A stretch of DNA of 5,693 nt from Candidatus Saccharibacteria bacterium UBA4727 (GTDB lineage Bacteria > Patescibacteriota > Saccharimonadia > Saccharimonadales > Saccharimonadaceae): contig DHJF01000046.1 in assembly GCA_002404195.1 (NCBI GenBank), forward strand, positions 1 to 5,693, given 5' to 3'. Shown here in pieces: positions 5,364 to 5,693 of the stretch. Both the position numbers and the translations under genes were made by a program. How positions within the stretch are numbered: the stretch's first letter is position 1; every line of letters starts with the position of its first letter. Under the pieces are notes generated by a model that saw nothing but the letters and a program-made list of their open reading frames with translations, was not told where the DNA came from and ran no database searches.

Positions 5364-5420
5364 AAAATAATTTCTATGTATAACAAAATTTGGTACGGCG
5401 TTATGTGTAAAGTTAGAACC
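5364..5420. repeat. intergenic repeat, copy C (57 bp)
   Basis: Matches copy B at 53 of 57 positions (differences: A/G in the TATRTA part, A/G in GGTACRGCG, G/T and G/A in the right half). TTCTA (5372-5376) can pair with TAGAA (5414-5418), and ATAAC (5380-5384) with GTTAT (5400-5404) inside. It lies directly upstream of the HAD gene; on its right side comes the ncRNA unit rather than another minus-strand gene. Confidence 0.92.
5377..5385 (-). promoter_or_regulatory. possible extended -10 within repeat C, driving the HAD gene
   Basis: The minus strand reads TGTTATACA (TGN plus TATACA), about 38 bases before the HAD start codon at 5338. The region 17 bp upstream (CATAAC) is a poor -35. A TATGCT box at nine bases from the ATG (5348-5353) is another weak candidate and would give a nearly leaderless mRNA. 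Confidence 0.35.
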
Positions 5421-5480
5421 AGGATGTTGAATAATTAAGTTCGAATCCACAAACCTCCGGCTAGCATAAGCGAAAAAGTC

Positions 5481-5509
5481 TTGACGATCCCTTTTCCACT
5501 TGTTATATT
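5481..5509 (+). promoter_or_regulatory. strong sigma70-type promoter of the candidate ncRNA
   Basis: TTGACG (5481-5486), a 17-bp spacer, and TATATT (5504-5509) preceded by TGT (5501-5503). This is the best promoter in the window: five of six -35 bases, five of six -10 bases, ideal spacing and a TGN extension. Start of transcription is predicted at 5515-5517, exactly where the terminal stem of the RNA begins. Confidence 0.85.
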
Positions 5510-5514
5510 TATAC

Positions 5515-5669
5515 ACGGAAGATCAAGTGATACAGCACACGATCATTATATGTAGCCGATCAAGTTAAAAAGTTCAGTGCATTTCAACTAAGTTATTTAG
5601 TTCGTAGGCTACATCTGTTGGTGCAAATCTTCCGTTCATTAGAGGTACTTCGGTACCTCTAATTGTTTT
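5515..5669 (+). ncRNA. candidate structured small RNA, about 155 nt, unknown family
   Basis: The unit is complete: promoter at 5481-5509, terminator at 5638-5669, and no usable reading frame between (the ATG at 5550 is followed at once by TAG). The first nine bases, ACGGAAGAT (5515-5523), are the exact reverse complement of ATCTTCCGT (5627-5635) just before the terminator, so the RNA closes on itself. Inside, ATGTAGCC (5550-5557) pairs perfectly with GGCTACAT (5607-5614), and AACTAA (5586-5591) pairs with TTAGTT (5597-5602). Weaker options are GTGAT 5527-5531 with ATCAT 5542-5546, and GCAC 5535-5538 with GTGC at 5577-5580 or 5621-5624. An end-closed rod with internal bubbles recalls 6S RNA in outline only; I see no sequence match to 6S, SRP RNA, tmRNA or RNase P. 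Other options are a cis-acting attenuator for a gene beyond the window, or a retron-like RNA, whose ends also pair; no reverse transcriptase is in view. Confidence 0.7.
5638..5669 (+). terminator. intrinsic terminator of the candidate ncRNA (TTCG tetraloop)
   Basis: A perfect 11-bp stem (5638-5648 with 5653-5663) closed by TTCG, followed by TTGTTTTATT. The T-tract is only on the plus strand (the minus side continues GAACGG), so it ends rightward transcripts. Confidence 0.92.
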
Positions 5670-5693
5670 ATTGTGTCATACGGTCCCAAGATC

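Noticed and set aside
3430..5420. CRISPR array
   Set aside because: The three repeats are about 1 kb apart with genes between them; there are no short regular spacers and no cas genes.
3430..5420. Classical transposon or IS element
   Set aside because: The repeat copies are direct, no transposase is present, and no target-site duplications are recognisable at the copies.
5438..5448. GTTCGAATCC, like a tRNA T-loop
   Set aside because: The flanking bases cannot form a T-arm stem on either strand and no acceptor or anticodon arm is found; a chance match.
5331..5516. 61-codon minus-strand open frame upstream of the HAD gene
   Set aside because: It starts with GTG, has no Shine-Dalgarno, runs through repeat C and over the ncRNA promoter, and its product resembles nothing; the overlap with better-supported features makes it a chance frame.
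5550..5614. tRNA-like end pairing ATGTAGCC/GGCTACAT
   Set aside because: The enclosed segment is too short for a tRNA and has no T-loop or CCA context; it is better explained as an internal stem of the ncRNA.

Overview
This looks like an accessory stretch of a Candidate Phyla Radiation genome, most likely Saccharibacteria (TM7). The grounds are indirect: moderate GC, very compact spacing, TGA used as a normal stop, several orphan membrane proteins and a tiny free-standing basic-peptide gene. Only the Clp ATPase tail, the VOC protein, the DUF1345 protein and the HAD phosphatase belong to families I can name with confidence.

Left part (1-1068). The C-terminal end of a ClpB/ClpC-type AAA+ unfoldase converges, with one base between stop codons, on a small VOC (glyoxalase-fold) gene on the minus strand. 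A divergent intergenic region (750-931) carries an extended -10 promoter on each strand with the same nine bases, TGCTATACT. Its rightward promoter serves a 28-codon gene for a very basic peptide, which ends in a GAAA-loop bidirectional terminator shared with the next gene.

Middle part (1069-3391). A membrane-anchored protein, probably with an alpha-helical toroid (six-hairpin glycosidase-like) domain, lies on the minus strand. Opposite it, behind its own promoter and a near-perfect Shine-Dalgarno, is a DUF1345 integral membrane protein.

Right part (3392-5693). Two unrelated minus-strand genes, an orphan membrane-anchored Cys-containing protein and a HAD-IIB phosphatase, are separated and bounded by three copies (A, B, C) of a 57-bp intergenic repeat, giving the order A-gene-B-gene-C. 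The layout resembles a gene-cassette array and is one of the two most unusual features. B and C are 53/57 identical; A is diverged and has 26 extra bases. The genes between repeats lack Shine-Dalgarno sequences and have -10-like boxes very close to their start codons, unlike the VOC and DUF1345 genes.

The last 355 bases hold no protein gene. They contain repeat C, about 60 bases (5421-5480) in which I see nothing definite, and then a complete candidate non-coding RNA unit: a strong promoter (TTGACG, 17 bp, TGT-TATATT), a transcript of about 155 nt whose first nine bases pair perfectly with nine bases just before the terminator, an internal 8-bp stem, and an 11-bp TTCG-loop terminator. I cannot assign it to a known RNA family.

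Functional links between the genes are not evident. The window reads as short, independently transcribed units rather than one operon.
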